Part shown: positions 1-9,013 of the stretch, piece by piece
How positions within the stretch are numbered: the first letter of the stretch is position 1
How the letters are laid out: every line of letters begins with the position of its first letter
Source: Alkalicoccus luteus
Lineage (GTDB): Bacteria > Bacillota > Bacilli > Bacillales > Salisediminibacteriaceae
Length of the DNA: 64,000 bases
Reading direction: 5' to 3'
Assembly: GCF_012034335.1 (NCBI RefSeq)
Contig: NZ_JAATHJ010000001.1
Span: forward strand, 186,001 to 250,000
Notes under the pieces: model-generated
What the model was told of the DNA's origin: nothing
Databases searched by the model: none
Seen by the model: the letters and a program-made list of their open reading frames with translations, nothing else
Made by a program: the position numbers and the translations under genes

Positions 1-1386
1 TCCACAGAGGAAGCGTTCCGTAAAACGCTCAGCCTGCTTGAAGGCTCTTATGCGACAGCACTGCTCGATAACACCGACCGTGACACGATCTACGTCGGCA
101 AGAACAAGAGTCCGCTTCTGATCGGCCTGGCAGACGGAGTGAACGTTATCGCGTCTGATGCGATGGCGATGCTTCAGGTAACAAACGAATTCATGGAAAT
201 TGAAGACAAAGAAATCGTTGTTGTTACACGTGAAACAGCCCAAGTGAAGAAGCTGGACGGCCAGGAGATCAGCCGCGATTCCTATATCGCCGAGCTCGAC
301 TCCACCGACATTGAAAAGGGCACGTACCCGCACTACATGCTGAAGGAGATCGACGAGCAGCCGTTTGTGATTCGGAACATCATCACGAAGTACAAGGATG
401 AGAACGAAAACATTAAGCTCGACGAAGAGATCCGCAGCGCCGTTACAGATGCTGACCGCATCTACATCATTGCGGCCGGAACGAGCTATCATTCCGGACT
501 GGTCGGAAAAGAACTGATCGAAAAAATCGCGCATATTCCGGTAGAAACGCATATTGCGAGTGAGTTCCTCTATAACATGCCACTACTGAGTAAAAAACCA
601 CTCTTTATTTTTATTTCACAAAGCGGGGAAACAGCAGACCTCCGCGGCGTGCTCGTAAACGTCAAGGAGCTCGGACATCCGGCACTGACGATTACAAACG
701 TACCAGGATCAACACTCTCCCGTGAAGCAGACTATACGCTGCACACGCACGCAGGTCCTGAAATTGCCGTTGCATCAACGAAAGCGTACACGGCACAGAT
801 GGCCGTGATGGCTATCCTTGCCGTCGATGCTGCCCGTGCAGTAGGAGTGGAAATCGACTTTGACCCGCTGCAGGAGCTGGGGATCGTTGCAAATGCAATG
901 GAAATTTTCACCGAGAAAAAAGAAGTGCTCGAAGAAGTAGCGCGTGAATTCCTCAGTGTCTCGCGAAATGCCTTCTTTATCGGCCGTTCGCTCGACTATT
1001 ACGTCTGCATGGAAGGTGCCCTCAAGCTGAAGGAAATCTCCTACATTCAGGCAGAAGGCTTCGCAGGCGGGGAGCTGAAGCACGGTACGATTGCGCTGAT
1101 CGAAGAAGGAACACCAGTGATTGGGCTTGCAACACAGAAAGATGTCAGCCTGAATATCCGCGGAAACATGAAGGAAGTTGTCGCCCGCGGCGCGAATCCT
1201 TGCTTTATCAGCATGGAAGGCTGCGAGCACGAAGAAGATACGGTAGTGATGCCTGCCGTGCACGAATATCTCACACCGCTTGTGAGCGTTCTGCCAATGC
1301 AGATCATTTCTTATTACGCAGCGCTACACCGCGGCTGCGACGTGGACAAGCCGCGAAACCTCGCGAAGTCCGTAACAGTAGAATAA
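1..1386 (+). CDS. glmS: Glutamine--fructose-6-phosphate aminotransferase, C-terminal part (5' end outside window)
   Basis: Makes glucosamine-6-phosphate from fructose-6-phosphate and glutamine, the first step to UDP-GlcNAc for the cell wall. The reading frame is already open at base 1, so the N-terminal glutamine amidotransferase domain is mostly off the window. What remains includes the end of that domain and two SIS sugar-isomerase domains: AAGTSYHSG and SQSGETADL (sugar phosphate binding), STKAYTAQ, and the diagnostic C-terminus [12 protein letters not shown]. An internal ATG at 139 is not the true start. In many Firmicutes glmS is controlled by the glmS ribozyme in its 5' leader; that region is upstream of this window and cannot be checked. 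A strong terminator follows directly. Family assignment is secure. Confidence 0.97.
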   Translation, partial: STEEAFRKTLSLLEGSYATALLDNTDRDTIYVGKNKSPLLIGLADGVNVIASDAMAMLQVTNEFMEIEDKEIVVVTRETAQVKKLDGQEISRDSYIAELDSTDIEKGTYPHYMLKEIDEQPFVIRNIITKYKDENENIKLDEEIRSAVTDADRIYIIAAGTSYHSGLVGKELIEKIAHIPVETHIASEFLYNMPLLSKKPLFIFISQSGETADLRGVLVNVKELGHPALTITNVPGSTLSREADYTLHTHAGPEIAVASTKAYTAQMAVMAILAVDAARAVGVEIDFDPLQELGIVANAMEIFTEKKEVLEEVAREFLSVSRNAFFIGRSLDYYVCMEGALKLKEISYIQAEGFAGGELKHGTIALIEEGTPVIGLATQKDVSLNIRGNMKEVVARGANPCFISMEGCEHEEDTVVMPAVHEYLTPLVSVLPMQIISYYAALHRGCDVDKPRNLAKSVTVE

Positions 1387-1392
1387 CAGCTG

Positions 1393-1432
1393 ACACCCCC
1401 AATCGGTTCTGTGAACCGGATGGGGGTGTTTT
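1393..1432 (+). terminator. Rho-independent terminator of glmS
   Basis: A stem with arms ACACCCCC and GGGGGTGT closes further through CGGTTC/GAACCG around a short loop and is followed by TTTT. It lies 7 bases after the glmS stop. Confidence 0.9.
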
Positions 1433-1464
1433 GATTGCGCACGGCGGCTAGCAGCGTTTAGTGA

Positions 1465-1640
1465 GAATGAACGTTTTCAACATTTACTGCAAAAGCGTTA
1501 ACCTTAGCTGGAAAAGCATTAACTTTGGCTTGCAACTTTTTACGACCATCGACTTAGAACAGTAATAAACAAAAAATGGTTAAATGCCGGAGAGAAACGT
1601 TTACCTTTCTCCTGCGAACGTTCACCTTTTAAAGTCAGCT
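1465..1640 (-). repeat. 21-bp-period repeat array, locus 1 (type A)
   Basis: This fills the gap between convergent glmS and the EamA gene. Read on the minus strand it holds units of the form GTTAAYGCTTTTGC followed by 7 variable bases. The TTAAC/TCAAC/TTCAC cores fall at plus positions 1477, 1498 and 1519, and again at 1600 and 1621, each 21 bases apart. The two groups are separated by a centre containing GTTCTAAGTCGATGGTCGT. The same centre and units recur near 26.3 kb and 47.5 kb. No gene is apparent here. Confidence 0.75.
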
Positions 1641-1651
1641 GGTGCCAAAAA

Positions 1652-2506
1652 TTAGTTCATTTGCAGCAGAATGATCCCGATGCAGACAATCGCAAGTGCA
1701 ATGGTCTGCATCCGGGTGAGGCGCTCCCGCAAATAGAGCACCGACAACAGCGCCACGACGAGGCTGTTTGTCGAAAATACAGGGGAGACGATGCTGGCAG
1801 GCCCGCTCTGCAAAGCCCACGCGTAAAGCTGCATGCCGGCAAAGGAAAACAAGCCGGCTCCGAGTCCAAATTGGAAGCTTTTCAGCCGACAAGGCGAATT
1901 TCTCTGAGGAGAACGAAGCAGCGCCTGCAGCGACCAGAGCAGGCCAACTGCATAGCCGACTAAAAGGATAGTCGTATTTGGAAGCGCAAGCTCTTCCGTT
2001 ACTTTCAGACCGCCGTTACGCAGAAAAAACAACGCAGTCGCAGCAAACACGAAGATGTACCAAATCCGGTTTGGGATACTCAGTTTCTCTCGGGGGTCAA
2101 GCGGAAGCAGGCTCACGGCTGCGACAATCAGAAAGATCCCGGCGTATTCTATTGCGCCGGGGCTTTCTGCGTAAACGATAACAGACATGAGTACGATCAA
2201 GAGAATATTCGTGTTCACGAGCGGGGAGGTCAGGCTCGCCGGTCCATATTCGAGCGCCCGCATGAACAGCAGATTGCCGAACGTGGAGCCGATTCCTACA
2301 ATCATTCCGCTGAGCAGAATCACCGCAGAGAGATACAGCGCGTTTTCCACGTACGCCGTTACAGCAAAGCCGGCAGTGCCGCTGGCATAAACGCCTGCAA
2401 AAAACGGCAGGAGCGGCCAGCCTTTGAACGCGTTCACTTTAAAGCAAAAGGTAGCCAGACCAAAGATAATGGCGCTGGCTGCGGCAAGTAAAAACCAGAG
2501 TGTCAT
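1652..2506 (-). CDS. EamA/DMT-family transporter
   Basis: A 284-residue integral membrane protein of the drug/metabolite transporter superfamily, made of two EamA halves of about five helices each. Hydrophobic segments cover nearly the whole length, starting with LLAAASAIIFGLATFCFKV. The pattern of SPLVNTN near residue 94 in the first half and SPVFSTN in the second half is the repeated mid-helix motif of the family. The start at 2506 is supported by GAAGGG upstream. Substrate cannot be predicted; members export amino acids, nucleosides or other metabolites. It stands alone and converges on glmS across repeat locus 1. Confidence 0.9.
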   Translation of the reverse strand: MTLWFLLAAASAIIFGLATFCFKVNAFKGWPLLPFFAGVYASGTAGFAVTAYVENALYLSAVILLSGMIVGIGSTFGNLLFMRALEYGPASLTSPLVNTNILLIVLMSVIVYAESPGAIEYAGIFLIVAAVSLLPLDPREKLSIPNRIWYIFVFAATALFFLRNGGLKVTEELALPNTTILLVGYAVGLLWSLQALLRSPQRNSPCRLKSFQFGLGAGLFSFAGMQLYAWALQSGPASIVSPVFSTNSLVVALLSVLYLRERLTRMQTIALAIVCIGIILLQMN

Positions 2507-2628
2507 GGTGAAATCCCTTCTTTAAATATACAAGTGGTTACGGAGGTACACAAATGCTTTGCGGCGTATTTTTCTGGTCATCCGAAAAGGTCGACAGCCT
2601 GTATCTAACGCTTCGACAGGTCGCTTAT

Positions 2629-3483
2629 CTATTGATGCTCACGTAAAAAGGCGAGCAGCAGGCGGTCGGTTGTGCCGGCATCTCTGCCGAGCCAGATCAG
2701 ATGCCCCCATGCATGCAGCTTTTCCAGTCTGGCATTCGGTATCATGGCTGCCGCGTGCTCTGCATGCGCAAACGAAACCGAGGCGTCGAACGGACTGTGC
2801 ATGATCAGAACGGGGCAGGTAATCGCAGCGAGTGTGTCTGTTCGTGCTTCACGTGACTGCTCAAGGTCGATCATGAAGCCTTTTCCCGAGCGCTGCGAGG
2901 CCATCATTCGTGCAAATGTTTCCGCGTCGCCGGGGGCTATGCTTGCAGCTGCTTCTTGATAGGAAAGCGTGCTGAAGGAGGAAAACATCTGGCGAAAAAG
3001 CAGCTTTGGAAAACGACGGCTTATCAGCTGCAGCAGCCGCCACGTGAAGCGCTCCCGTTTTGGATGAAAAAGAACCTTCGCCGCTTTATAAGAAGGGTCT
3101 GCAGGGGTGATCCACTCTTTTGTCACAGCAGACTGCAGCGTCAACGAGGCAGTTTTTTTCGGATAAAGGGCGGCAAAGCGGATGCCGGCAGGACCGCCTG
3201 CCGAGGCAGACAGCACATGAATACGCTCTAATCCAAGATGGGCAAGCAGTCCGTCATAAAGTGAGCATGCAGCATCGAGATTGCTGATGGGAGAGGTGGC
3301 CCCGTAGCCGGGACGCGACGGAGCAATGACCGAATATCCTGCACTCAGCAGCGCCTCTGTCCCGATCGTCTCGAAGCAGCTGGCATGACCGCCGTGCAAA
3401 AACAGAACGGGAGGGCCCTCACCCCGCTGTGTATACTCGATGACCATCGCGTCCTTTTCGAACGTGCCGTACTGCTGATTCAT
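2629..3483 (-). CDS. Alpha/beta hydrolase
   Basis: A cytoplasmic serine hydrolase of about 284 residues. The oxyanion region is LFLHGGHAS. The nucleophile elbow is the variant SASAGG, so the catalytic serine sits in S-x-S-x-G. A later SPFD supplies the acid and HAWGHL the histidine. I chose the ATG at 3483 (MNQQYGTF) rather than the longer frame up to 3534, because GGAGGG sits just upstream at the right spacing. Substrate unknown; esterase, lipase-like or haloperoxidase-like activities all fit. It is a single gene. Confidence 0.88.
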   Translation of the reverse strand: MNQQYGTFEKDAMVIEYTQRGEGPPVLFLHGGHASCFETIGTEALLSAGYSVIAPSRPGYGATSPISNLDAACSLYDGLLAHLGLERIHVLSASAGGPAGIRFAALYPKKTASLTLQSAVTKEWITPADPSYKAAKVLFHPKRERFTWRLLQLISRRFPKLLFRQMFSSFSTLSYQEAAASIAPGDAETFARMMASQRSGKGFMIDLEQSREARTDTLAAITCPVLIMHSPFDASVSFAHAEHAAAMIPNARLEKLHAWGHLIWLGRDAGTTDRLLLAFLREHQ

Positions 3484-3548
3484 GTTTGTTCCCTCCAATT
3501 GGATCGTTACGATGATTGTAGCGCATAGAAGCATCAGTGCCTATAAGA

Positions 3549-3577
3549 AAAGAGCCCGTCCGGAAGCAGACGGACTT
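3549..3577 (-). terminator. Terminator of the VWA/membrane protein operon
   Basis: Arms AGCCCGTC (3553-3560) and GACGGACT (3569-3576) pair with one G-U. On the minus strand they are followed by CTCTTTTCTT. Confidence 0.75.
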
Positions 3578-3581
3578 TCAG

Positions 3582-4748
3582 CTAGGCAGAAGACGTGTTG
3601 CGCATGCTTTTCTTTACTACTTTTACAGCTTGATGATGGTGAGCCGGCTTCTGCCTGCGAATGAACAGCGTGAGAAGCATAAGCGGTAAAAACAAGACCG
3701 CGTAAGGAGCAAGCATCCGTGGATCATGGGGCTGCATCATCACAATCAAAAGCGATAGAAGGAAGACGGCCGTTCCGTAAGATGCTGCGGATAAAAGCGC
3801 GATCGGCAGTATCGTGATCGGCTTCACCCGTTCAAACCGGTAGCCGTAGAGAATGTGAAAGGCGCCGAACACAATCGTGGCACCAATTGTTCCGACGAGG
3901 CTGATGTCCCCGACCATGCTTCCCGACTGCATCAGCACATACCACTGATCAAGCAGCATCACTATCAGCAGCAGCGCAGTGGAGCCTATAAACAGTTGCG
4001 GCAGTCTCCATGAAAACGTGACATAGTGACTAGAATGTGTCCCGATTTCAGGCGTATATTCCGGCAGATAGGCATAGTCCTCGCGACGCTGCCGGTTGAT
4101 GTAGCTTATCACGCTGCCGTTAAACGTAAACGGTTCTTTGTAAAGGTCCGTTTGAATCAGCTCGGCTGCATCAGGGTCGCGGTAAAGTTTGTTCACCGAT
4201 TCATCTGTGCGGAAAAGAGACAGACCGGCGTGCTGGGCCTCAGCCAGCCAGCTGTTGGCCGATTCATCGTCCCGAAACGAAATATCCATCCATCGTGTCT
4301 GTCCGGCTTCCTGGAAGACGACAAGTACAACCGGAATGTACGTATAAAAGGTACGCTGCTGGTAGCCTTGGCCAGTTGTATACGCCTGAAGCTGCGGTGC
4401 CAGCAGGACCGTTTCGATAGTGGAAAAGGGAACTCGGATGATATCGAGCGGCTCGCTGCTGCCGTTTTTTTCATGACTCATCCATATCTCCTGCTTTTCT
4501 TCATCGATGCCGTAGGCACTGAACTGATCGAGTTTCCGGATTTTATTAACCAGCAGGACGCTCGAGAGCATGAGGACAAGTCCTGTTCCACCTAGAACGA
4601 TGAGACCGGCAGCCGAACCTGTCTGGTAGGCTGCCCACACGATACCCGCACCGCCCAGAAAGAGAATGGCAGTAAGTACGTAATACATGGTGATAGCTCG
4701 TGTTGTTTCCTGCAGGTCATGCGTTTTTCCCTTCAGATTGCTACTCAT
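3582..4748 (-). CDS. Membrane protein of unknown function, partner of the VWA lipoprotein
   Basis: About 388 residues. Two hydrophobic helices lie near the N-terminus (YYVLTAILFLGGAGIVWAA, GLIVLGGTGLVLMLSSVLL). A long hydrophilic, mixed beta-type segment of about 170 residues follows, then about four or five helices at the C-terminus. I do not recognise a named family. The start at 4748 (MSSNLKGKTH) is chosen because AGGGGG lies 6 bases before it; the gene then overlaps the stop of the upstream VWA gene by 8 bases, so the two are translationally coupled and probably work together at the membrane. Confidence 0.8.
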   Translation of the reverse strand: MSSNLKGKTHDLQETTRAITMYYVLTAILFLGGAGIVWAAYQTGSAAGLIVLGGTGLVLMLSSVLLVNKIRKLDQFSAYGIDEEKQEIWMSHEKNGSSEPLDIIRVPFSTIETVLLAPQLQAYTTGQGYQQRTFYTYIPVVLVVFQEAGQTRWMDISFRDDESANSWLAEAQHAGLSLFRTDESVNKLYRDPDAAELIQTDLYKEPFTFNGSVISYINRQRREDYAYLPEYTPEIGTHSSHYVTFSWRLPQLFIGSTALLLIVMLLDQWYVLMQSGSMVGDISLVGTIGATIVFGAFHILYGYRFERVKPITILPIALLSAASYGTAVFLLSLLIVMMQPHDPRMLAPYAVLFLPLMLLTLFIRRQKPAHHHQAVKVVKKSMRNTSSA

Positions 4749-6129
4749 TGTCATCCCCCTGGATAATATCCTGGCGTTCGTTGATGCCTTCTTCTGTGAT
4801 ATCCTGGCGGTTTTGAATGCCTTCATCAACTGCCTGCTGGCGGAATTGAATCATGGACTCGGTGATGTAGGAACGGATGGCGATCCCCCGGTCTGTTACA
4901 GAGGAGCGAAGAGGAATGCCCGAATAATCGTCGTTCTGTTCCTCCAGTGCCCGGCTCAGATCGGTTAAGCGATCCTGTTCGGCCCTGCTCAAATCCGTTA
5001 TCGTATCCTGGAGCTCCCGGGAACGGTCGAGATAGTCGCTTTGCTGCTCGCGGCTCACGTCTGTATTCTCTGACTGCCACTCCCGCCAGGCGCTGATCAG
5101 CTCGCTTTGTTGATCGCGAAGCGTCTGCCGCAGCGTTTCTGCATCGTCTGCCTGCATGTAGTCGCCGCCGCCGGCAGAGGCAATGTCCATAAGAGCCTGG
5201 TGCTCATCATCCTCTACGTCAAACCCGATGATGTGAACGACCGCATTGATGCCGCTCTCGTTCAGATCAGCTGCTGCCTGAACGGGATCACCGCCGCACG
5301 TTTCCTCTCCGTCACTGACAATATAGACGACAACCTCGTCCCCGTCTTCTGCATATGCCAGCAGATCGTCTCCTGCAGCTTCAATCGACGCTGCAATCGG
5401 CGTGTAGCCGGTAGGTTCAAATGAATCGAGCACCTCAGTACATGCTGCTTCCTCATAAGGAGCTAACGGATAAAGCTCTTCCGTTCCAGCGCACGACTCC
5501 TCCTGATCGACGGCCAGATTGCTTCCCAGATGGCCATAGACGCGCAGCGAAACATTTGCATGCTCAGGAAGGTCAGCCGCAAAGTCATGCACGGCTTCTT
5601 TTGCCACGTCCATCTTTATCTCATCCCCGACAGACTGAGCCATGCTTCCGCTCGCATCAAACAGAATCTGGACGTGAAGTCCCTGGAGATCCTCTTCGGA
5701 GCTGCTTATATCGCCCGGACGCGCAGTAAGCTCCTCGTAGTCGATCTCCAGTGCGAGTGCTTCTTCGATATAGTCCCGGTAATCAAACGCTGTCAGATCA
5801 AGCGCCTGCAGAAAGAGTTCGTCGTCGCTCGTGCCGGATTCGATCGAATCAGAAAGGATCGTGATCACTTCATCTTCATCGTAGTCGTCCTCACTGAAGG
5901 AACCCGGCGCTGCCTGCATCCATTCCTGCGGTTCACTGCCAAACCGATCTAAATCTCCAAACGAATAAGAGGTCGAGTCGTCCTCCATCTCTTCTGTCTT
6001 CTCCTCCTCTTCAGTTGATTCGTTCTGTGTCTTGGGCTCCTGCACTTCCGTTTCCTGCTCATTTTCTGCACTGCCGGAGCAGCCTGCGAGCAGGAGGAGC
6101 ATAGCAACTGTTACGCCTGATGTTTTCAT
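4741..6129 (-). CDS. VWA-domain lipoprotein with C-terminal 11-residue repeats
   Basis: A 462-residue exported lipoprotein. The signal peptide ends in the lipobox LLAGC. A very acidic, probably disordered linker follows. A von Willebrand factor A domain starts near residue 150 with the metal-binding MIDAS motif DASGSM and continues with SDGEETCGGDP. The C-terminal hundred residues are built of 11-residue units: four of the type TDLSRALEEQN at about 356-399 and four of the type VDEGIQNRQDI at about 412-455, an arrangement expected to form hendecad coiled coil. It is the first gene of a two-gene operon with the membrane protein downstream. VWA domains bind protein partners; the partner is unknown. 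GGAGG precedes the ATG at 6129. Confidence 0.88.
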   Translation of the reverse strand: MKTSGVTVAMLLLLAGCSGSAENEQETEVQEPKTQNESTEEEEKTEEMEDDSTSYSFGDLDRFGSEPQEWMQAAPGSFSEDDYDEDEVITILSDSIESGTSDDELFLQALDLTAFDYRDYIEEALALEIDYEELTARPGDISSSEEDLQGLHVQILFDASGSMAQSVGDEIKMDVAKEAVHDFAADLPEHANVSLRVYGHLGSNLAVDQEESCAGTEELYPLAPYEEAACTEVLDSFEPTGYTPIAASIEAAGDDLLAYAEDGDEVVVYIVSDGEETCGGDPVQAAADLNESGINAVVHIIGFDVEDDEHQALMDIASAGGGDYMQADDAETLRQTLRDQQSELISAWREWQSENTDVSREQQSDYLDRSRELQDTITDLSRAEQDRLTDLSRALEEQNDDYSGIPLRSSVTDRGIAIRSYITESMIQFRQQAVDEGIQNRQDITEEGINERQDIIQGDDNE

Positions 6130-6284
6130 ATTTTCTTACCTCCGCCTGTGAATTCATACATCAGGGTACCAGAGCGAGGCGAAATTGTCCGGAATTTACA
6201 CGTTTTTCCTGCTTTAGTCCAGTAAAATTTGACATTTCAACTGGGGAATAATTCGTTTGTTATAGACAAAAAGGTAGTAGATGA

Positions 6285-6809
6285 TCACGTGCGCAGCTGA
6301 TAAATACGGTGGACGAAGGCGGTCTTCTCTTCCGTATAGGCAGGAATACTGGTCGGGTGAGCGGAAGCTGCCCGTCTTTTCAGAGCGGCGTATGCACTGT
6401 GTTCAGCAGAGTGGGTGTTCATATAATCCCGGAAAAACAGCAGGTTGTTCCACAGCTCGCCGTTGTACGTCATCAGATGGAGAATATGAGTCTTCGTTTC
6501 ATAGGAATCGTCTGTAAACGCCGCAAATACAATTTCCTCCTGCTTCTGAACGCGCAGACGCAGAAATCCACACTGCTTCAGCTGGCGAAATAAGTCGTTG
6601 TGATCTGCGTCAAGCTGCTCCACTCCGACGGCAAGGTCGATGATCGGCTTTGCGGGCATGTCAGCGATCGCCGTGCTGCCAATATGAGCAATACGGTGCT
6701 CAAGCATGTCAGTTAGTGCAGAAAGCTCCTTTATCCGTTCGTCTGCCATCTGGCTCCACTGCGGATCGTACGGTACAAGCCTTACATCATTACGTTTTAG
6801 TCCAAGCAT
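6285..6809 (-). CDS. GrpB family protein (UPF0157, nucleotidyltransferase-like fold)
   Basis: 174 residues. The family signature is present: VRLVPYDPQW near the start, then HIGSTAIADMPAKPIIDLAVGVE, and a C-terminal helix ending in the region AYTEEKTAFVHRIYQL. GrpB proteins have a nucleotidyltransferase-like fold and are often annotated as dephospho-CoA kinase-associated, but no reaction is established. The ATG at 6809 follows GGAGGGAG. A second GrpB paralogue lies at 32291. The gene stands alone, transcribed away from the IS4 element. Confidence 0.88.
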   Translation of the reverse strand: MLGLKRNDVRLVPYDPQWSQMADERIKELSALTDMLEHRIAHIGSTAIADMPAKPIIDLAVGVEQLDADHNDLFRQLKQCGFLRLRVQKQEEIVFAAFTDDSYETKTHILHLMTYNGELWNNLLFFRDYMNTHSAEHSAYAALKRRAASAHPTSIPAYTEEKTAFVHRIYQLRT

Positions 6810-6951
6810 ATTCTCCCTCCTTCTCTCAGTATCAGTGTGAAGGAAGAATAGGAAAAGAAACAGTCAGGCAGTCTGTTGACAAAGCGAATCTGTTAACATG
6901 TTTATAAATTTTGTTACAGCCCTTCTTCGCGTATCGCCAGAAGCTTGCCGT

Positions 6952-6961
6952 GGGCTTGCCT
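6952..6961. repeat. Target site duplication, left copy
   Basis: GGGCTTGCCT abuts the left inverted repeat of the IS4 element; the identical copy is at 8589-8598. Removing the element and one copy restores a continuous sequence running into the hairpin at 8606-8628. Confidence 0.93.
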
Positions 6962-8588
6962 CAATGTCATCAACTTTGTAAGGATGATTTTGCCATCCAA
7001 AAGGAATAAATTCCTTCGTCCCGAGCTTTTTCTGCTTCCTGCGCTGCGGGAATATCCATCAGGTGAAAAAAAGGCATCAGGATGCCCGGGGCGCAGGGCG
7101 TCCCTTTTTCGAAGCTTACTTTTTACGCTATATTAGAGGCATCGTTTTCGGTTATAGGGGTGTTTATTCACCCATTTTTTCAGCGGCCGGCCACATTTCC
7201 TTCCAGGGCGAATCGGGATTTTTTGTCGTATTACTTCCGTTATCATCTGCTGAAAAATCGCTTCCTGCTCGCCGGGGGTGCTGGCGAGCAGGATCCGAAG
7301 CAGATAGGATTTCAGGCAGCCGATCAGAAGGTTGGCATTGACTTGATACGTGTAGGTGAGCTGTTTTCCTTGGTGTTCCTGTTGGATCCACTCGTTTGCT
7401 TCATGTTTGATCAGAGCTGCCATATTGGTTAAATACACGGCGGCGTAGAAGTCTTGTTTAACCGCAATGGAAGTGGCACCAGTCACATTTTCGAGTTGCA
7501 GGGTACTTTTTAACTCCCGGTAATACCCTTCGATGCCCCAGCGTTTAAAGTAGAGTTCCTGGAAAAAGGCCCGATCGAATTCGGTTTCGAGCAAATTTGT
7601 GACGAGAATCTCTTCTTGTCCAGAATCTAACCAAAAGCGCAGGACGCGCAGGGACATGGATCCTTCCTCATCCGTTAACTCGATCCATTGATCAGGCTGG
7701 ATACTCTGATTGATTTCCTGCATCGCTTGACGCGGACAACGCATTAAAAAATGGTGATCATGCGTTGTTAAATAGCGAAACATGCCGCGGGAAGGGTATC
7801 CGCGGTCGAACAGAATGAGCTCCTTTTGCGGTGCGAATTGGTTCAGCTTCTCTAACAGGTCAATCGCGACGGTTCGCTCCGGCGTGGAATACCGGGTGAT
7901 GACAGATGCCAATGTCAACTTGTTTTCCAGATCGTACAGAACAGCTGCATAGGCACGGGGATAGGTTCTTTTGTCGTTTCCTGCAGCGCCGAAGGCCTCC
8001 CGTAAAGCAGGAACATTATTCAATTGTAAGACGGTGCCATCAATAGCTAACAGCCGATACCCATGGAAGGTGTTCGGGATGCCATCTGCGTAAAACCAGG
8101 TCATCACCTCATCGTTCAGCTTGATAAACGCCGTAGGCGAGAGCTTCTGTCGCGCCTGAGAAAACCCTTGCTTCGAGATACTCGTCTCGCCCGGGCGCAG
8201 TTGGTGAAAAAAATCATGTAATTCAAGCTGCAGTGTTTTCCGAACAAACGATAAACAGAACCAGACCAGATGGACAAATGGCAGTTTGTTGTTTTCTCCC
8301 TGGCGGGTGAAATACGTCGGTTTGGTACGGGATTCACATAGAAACATCACATCGTTGATCATGTCCAGACTGACCTGCACGGCTCCGAGAAATGTTTTTT
8401 GTGTCATGATGGGATTCCCCGCATTCTCCTGAGATATACCAGAAGGTATTCGCCATGATTATTGAATGCAGGGGAGAAAAGTCAAGTGTTTTTAGACGAA
8501 GAGCAACAGGAGAAAAAAAGCTCAAAGCAAATGTGATTCTCAATGAGAGAACCACCCTATTTTATTCCATCTTAAGTTGATGACATTG
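6962..8588 (-). mobile_element. Complete IS4-family insertion sequence with 10-bp target duplication
   Basis: The element is 1627 bp. Its ends are exact 15-bp inverted repeats: CAATGTCATCAACTT at 6962-6976 and AAGTTGATGACATTG at 8574-8588. It is flanked by identical 10-bp direct repeats GGGCTTGCCT at 6952-6961 and 8589-8598. It carries one intact transposase gene on the minus strand. Intact ends, an identical duplication and an undamaged gene indicate a recent insertion and a potentially mobile copy. Length, duplication size and the transposase motif all fit the IS4 family. Confidence 0.95.
7133..8407 (-). CDS. IS4-family transposase
   Basis: A 424-residue DDE transposase. An N-terminal DNA-binding part precedes the catalytic domain; LLAIDGTVLQL holds the first Asp and LILFDRGYPSRGMF the second. 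The family signature Y-(2)-R-(3)-E-(6)-K is complete in YFKRWGIEGYYRELK, which contains the catalytic Glu. No frameshift or stop interrupts it. The coding frame ends 171 bp inside the left end and starts 181 bp inside the right end of the element. Confidence 0.95.
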   Translation of the reverse strand: MTQKTFLGAVQVSLDMINDVMFLCESRTKPTYFTRQGENNKLPFVHLVWFCLSFVRKTLQLELHDFFHQLRPGETSISKQGFSQARQKLSPTAFIKLNDEVMTWFYADGIPNTFHGYRLLAIDGTVLQLNNVPALREAFGAAGNDKRTYPRAYAAVLYDLENKLTLASVITRYSTPERTVAIDLLEKLNQFAPQKELILFDRGYPSRGMFRYLTTHDHHFLMRCPRQAMQEINQSIQPDQWIELTDEEGSMSLRVLRFWLDSGQEEILVTNLLETEFDRAFFQELYFKRWGIEGYYRELKSTLQLENVTGATSIAVKQDFYAAVYLTNMAALIKHEANEWIQQEHQGKQLTYTYQVNANLLIGCLKSYLLRILLASTPGEQEAIFQQMITEVIRQKIPIRPGRKCGRPLKKWVNKHPYNRKRCL

Positions 8589-9013
8589 GGGCTTGCCTTC
8601 AGCTATTTCTCAGGGTGCCCCTGAGAAAGGATCTTCAGTCTGCGCTTCCCACCGGCGTCCCTGGCAAATGCTGCGAAGTACTGGCATAATCATTCGTATA
8701 AGAAGAGTCACATAGGGAAGGACCAATCAGTATCGAACAAGGTCGTGCCAATAGAGATAAGACGTTTCAACCATTCTACCAGTTGACGAAATTGGAGTGC
8801 CTCGACTCCGAGAGGATCAGAACGAGGCGAAGATCCAGCGCTTCTGACAGCCGGAGGAAGCGATTAGCTGAGCCCGTTCCCTCCGGAAAGCGAGTGCCCG
8901 GAGATGCAGGCAGGTGCAACATGGTTCACTTAAACCGACTTTTTCGCCACTTTTATTATGGTTTTATATTCCATAAAAGGATATAATAGATGTAGAGAAA
9001 GTGAGGAATGACC
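8589..9013. other. Gene-free stretch with a GC-rich imperfect palindromic repeat
   Basis: About 425 bp between the IS4 element and the next gene. No credible ORF is visible. From about 8790 to 8915 the DNA is GC-rich and contains CGACTCC at the start and CGGAAAGCGAGTG near the end, with CCGGAGG and CCTCCGG between. This resembles in layout the folded extragenic repeats common in Bacillaceae genomes. The last 50 bases are AT-rich and hold the promoter region of the acetyltransferase gene. Confidence 0.45.
8606..8628. other. Perfect 10-bp hairpin beside the IS4 insertion
   Basis: TTTCTCAGGG and CCCTGAGAAA flank a 3-base loop. There is no T-run, so a terminator is not supported. It lies 8 bases outside the right target duplication and may be part of what made this site a target. 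Confidence 0.6.

Noticed and set aside
8783-8986. 67-residue ORF downstream of the IS4 element
   Set aside because: Very Arg- and Ser-rich, lies on the GC-rich palindromic repeat, no SD.
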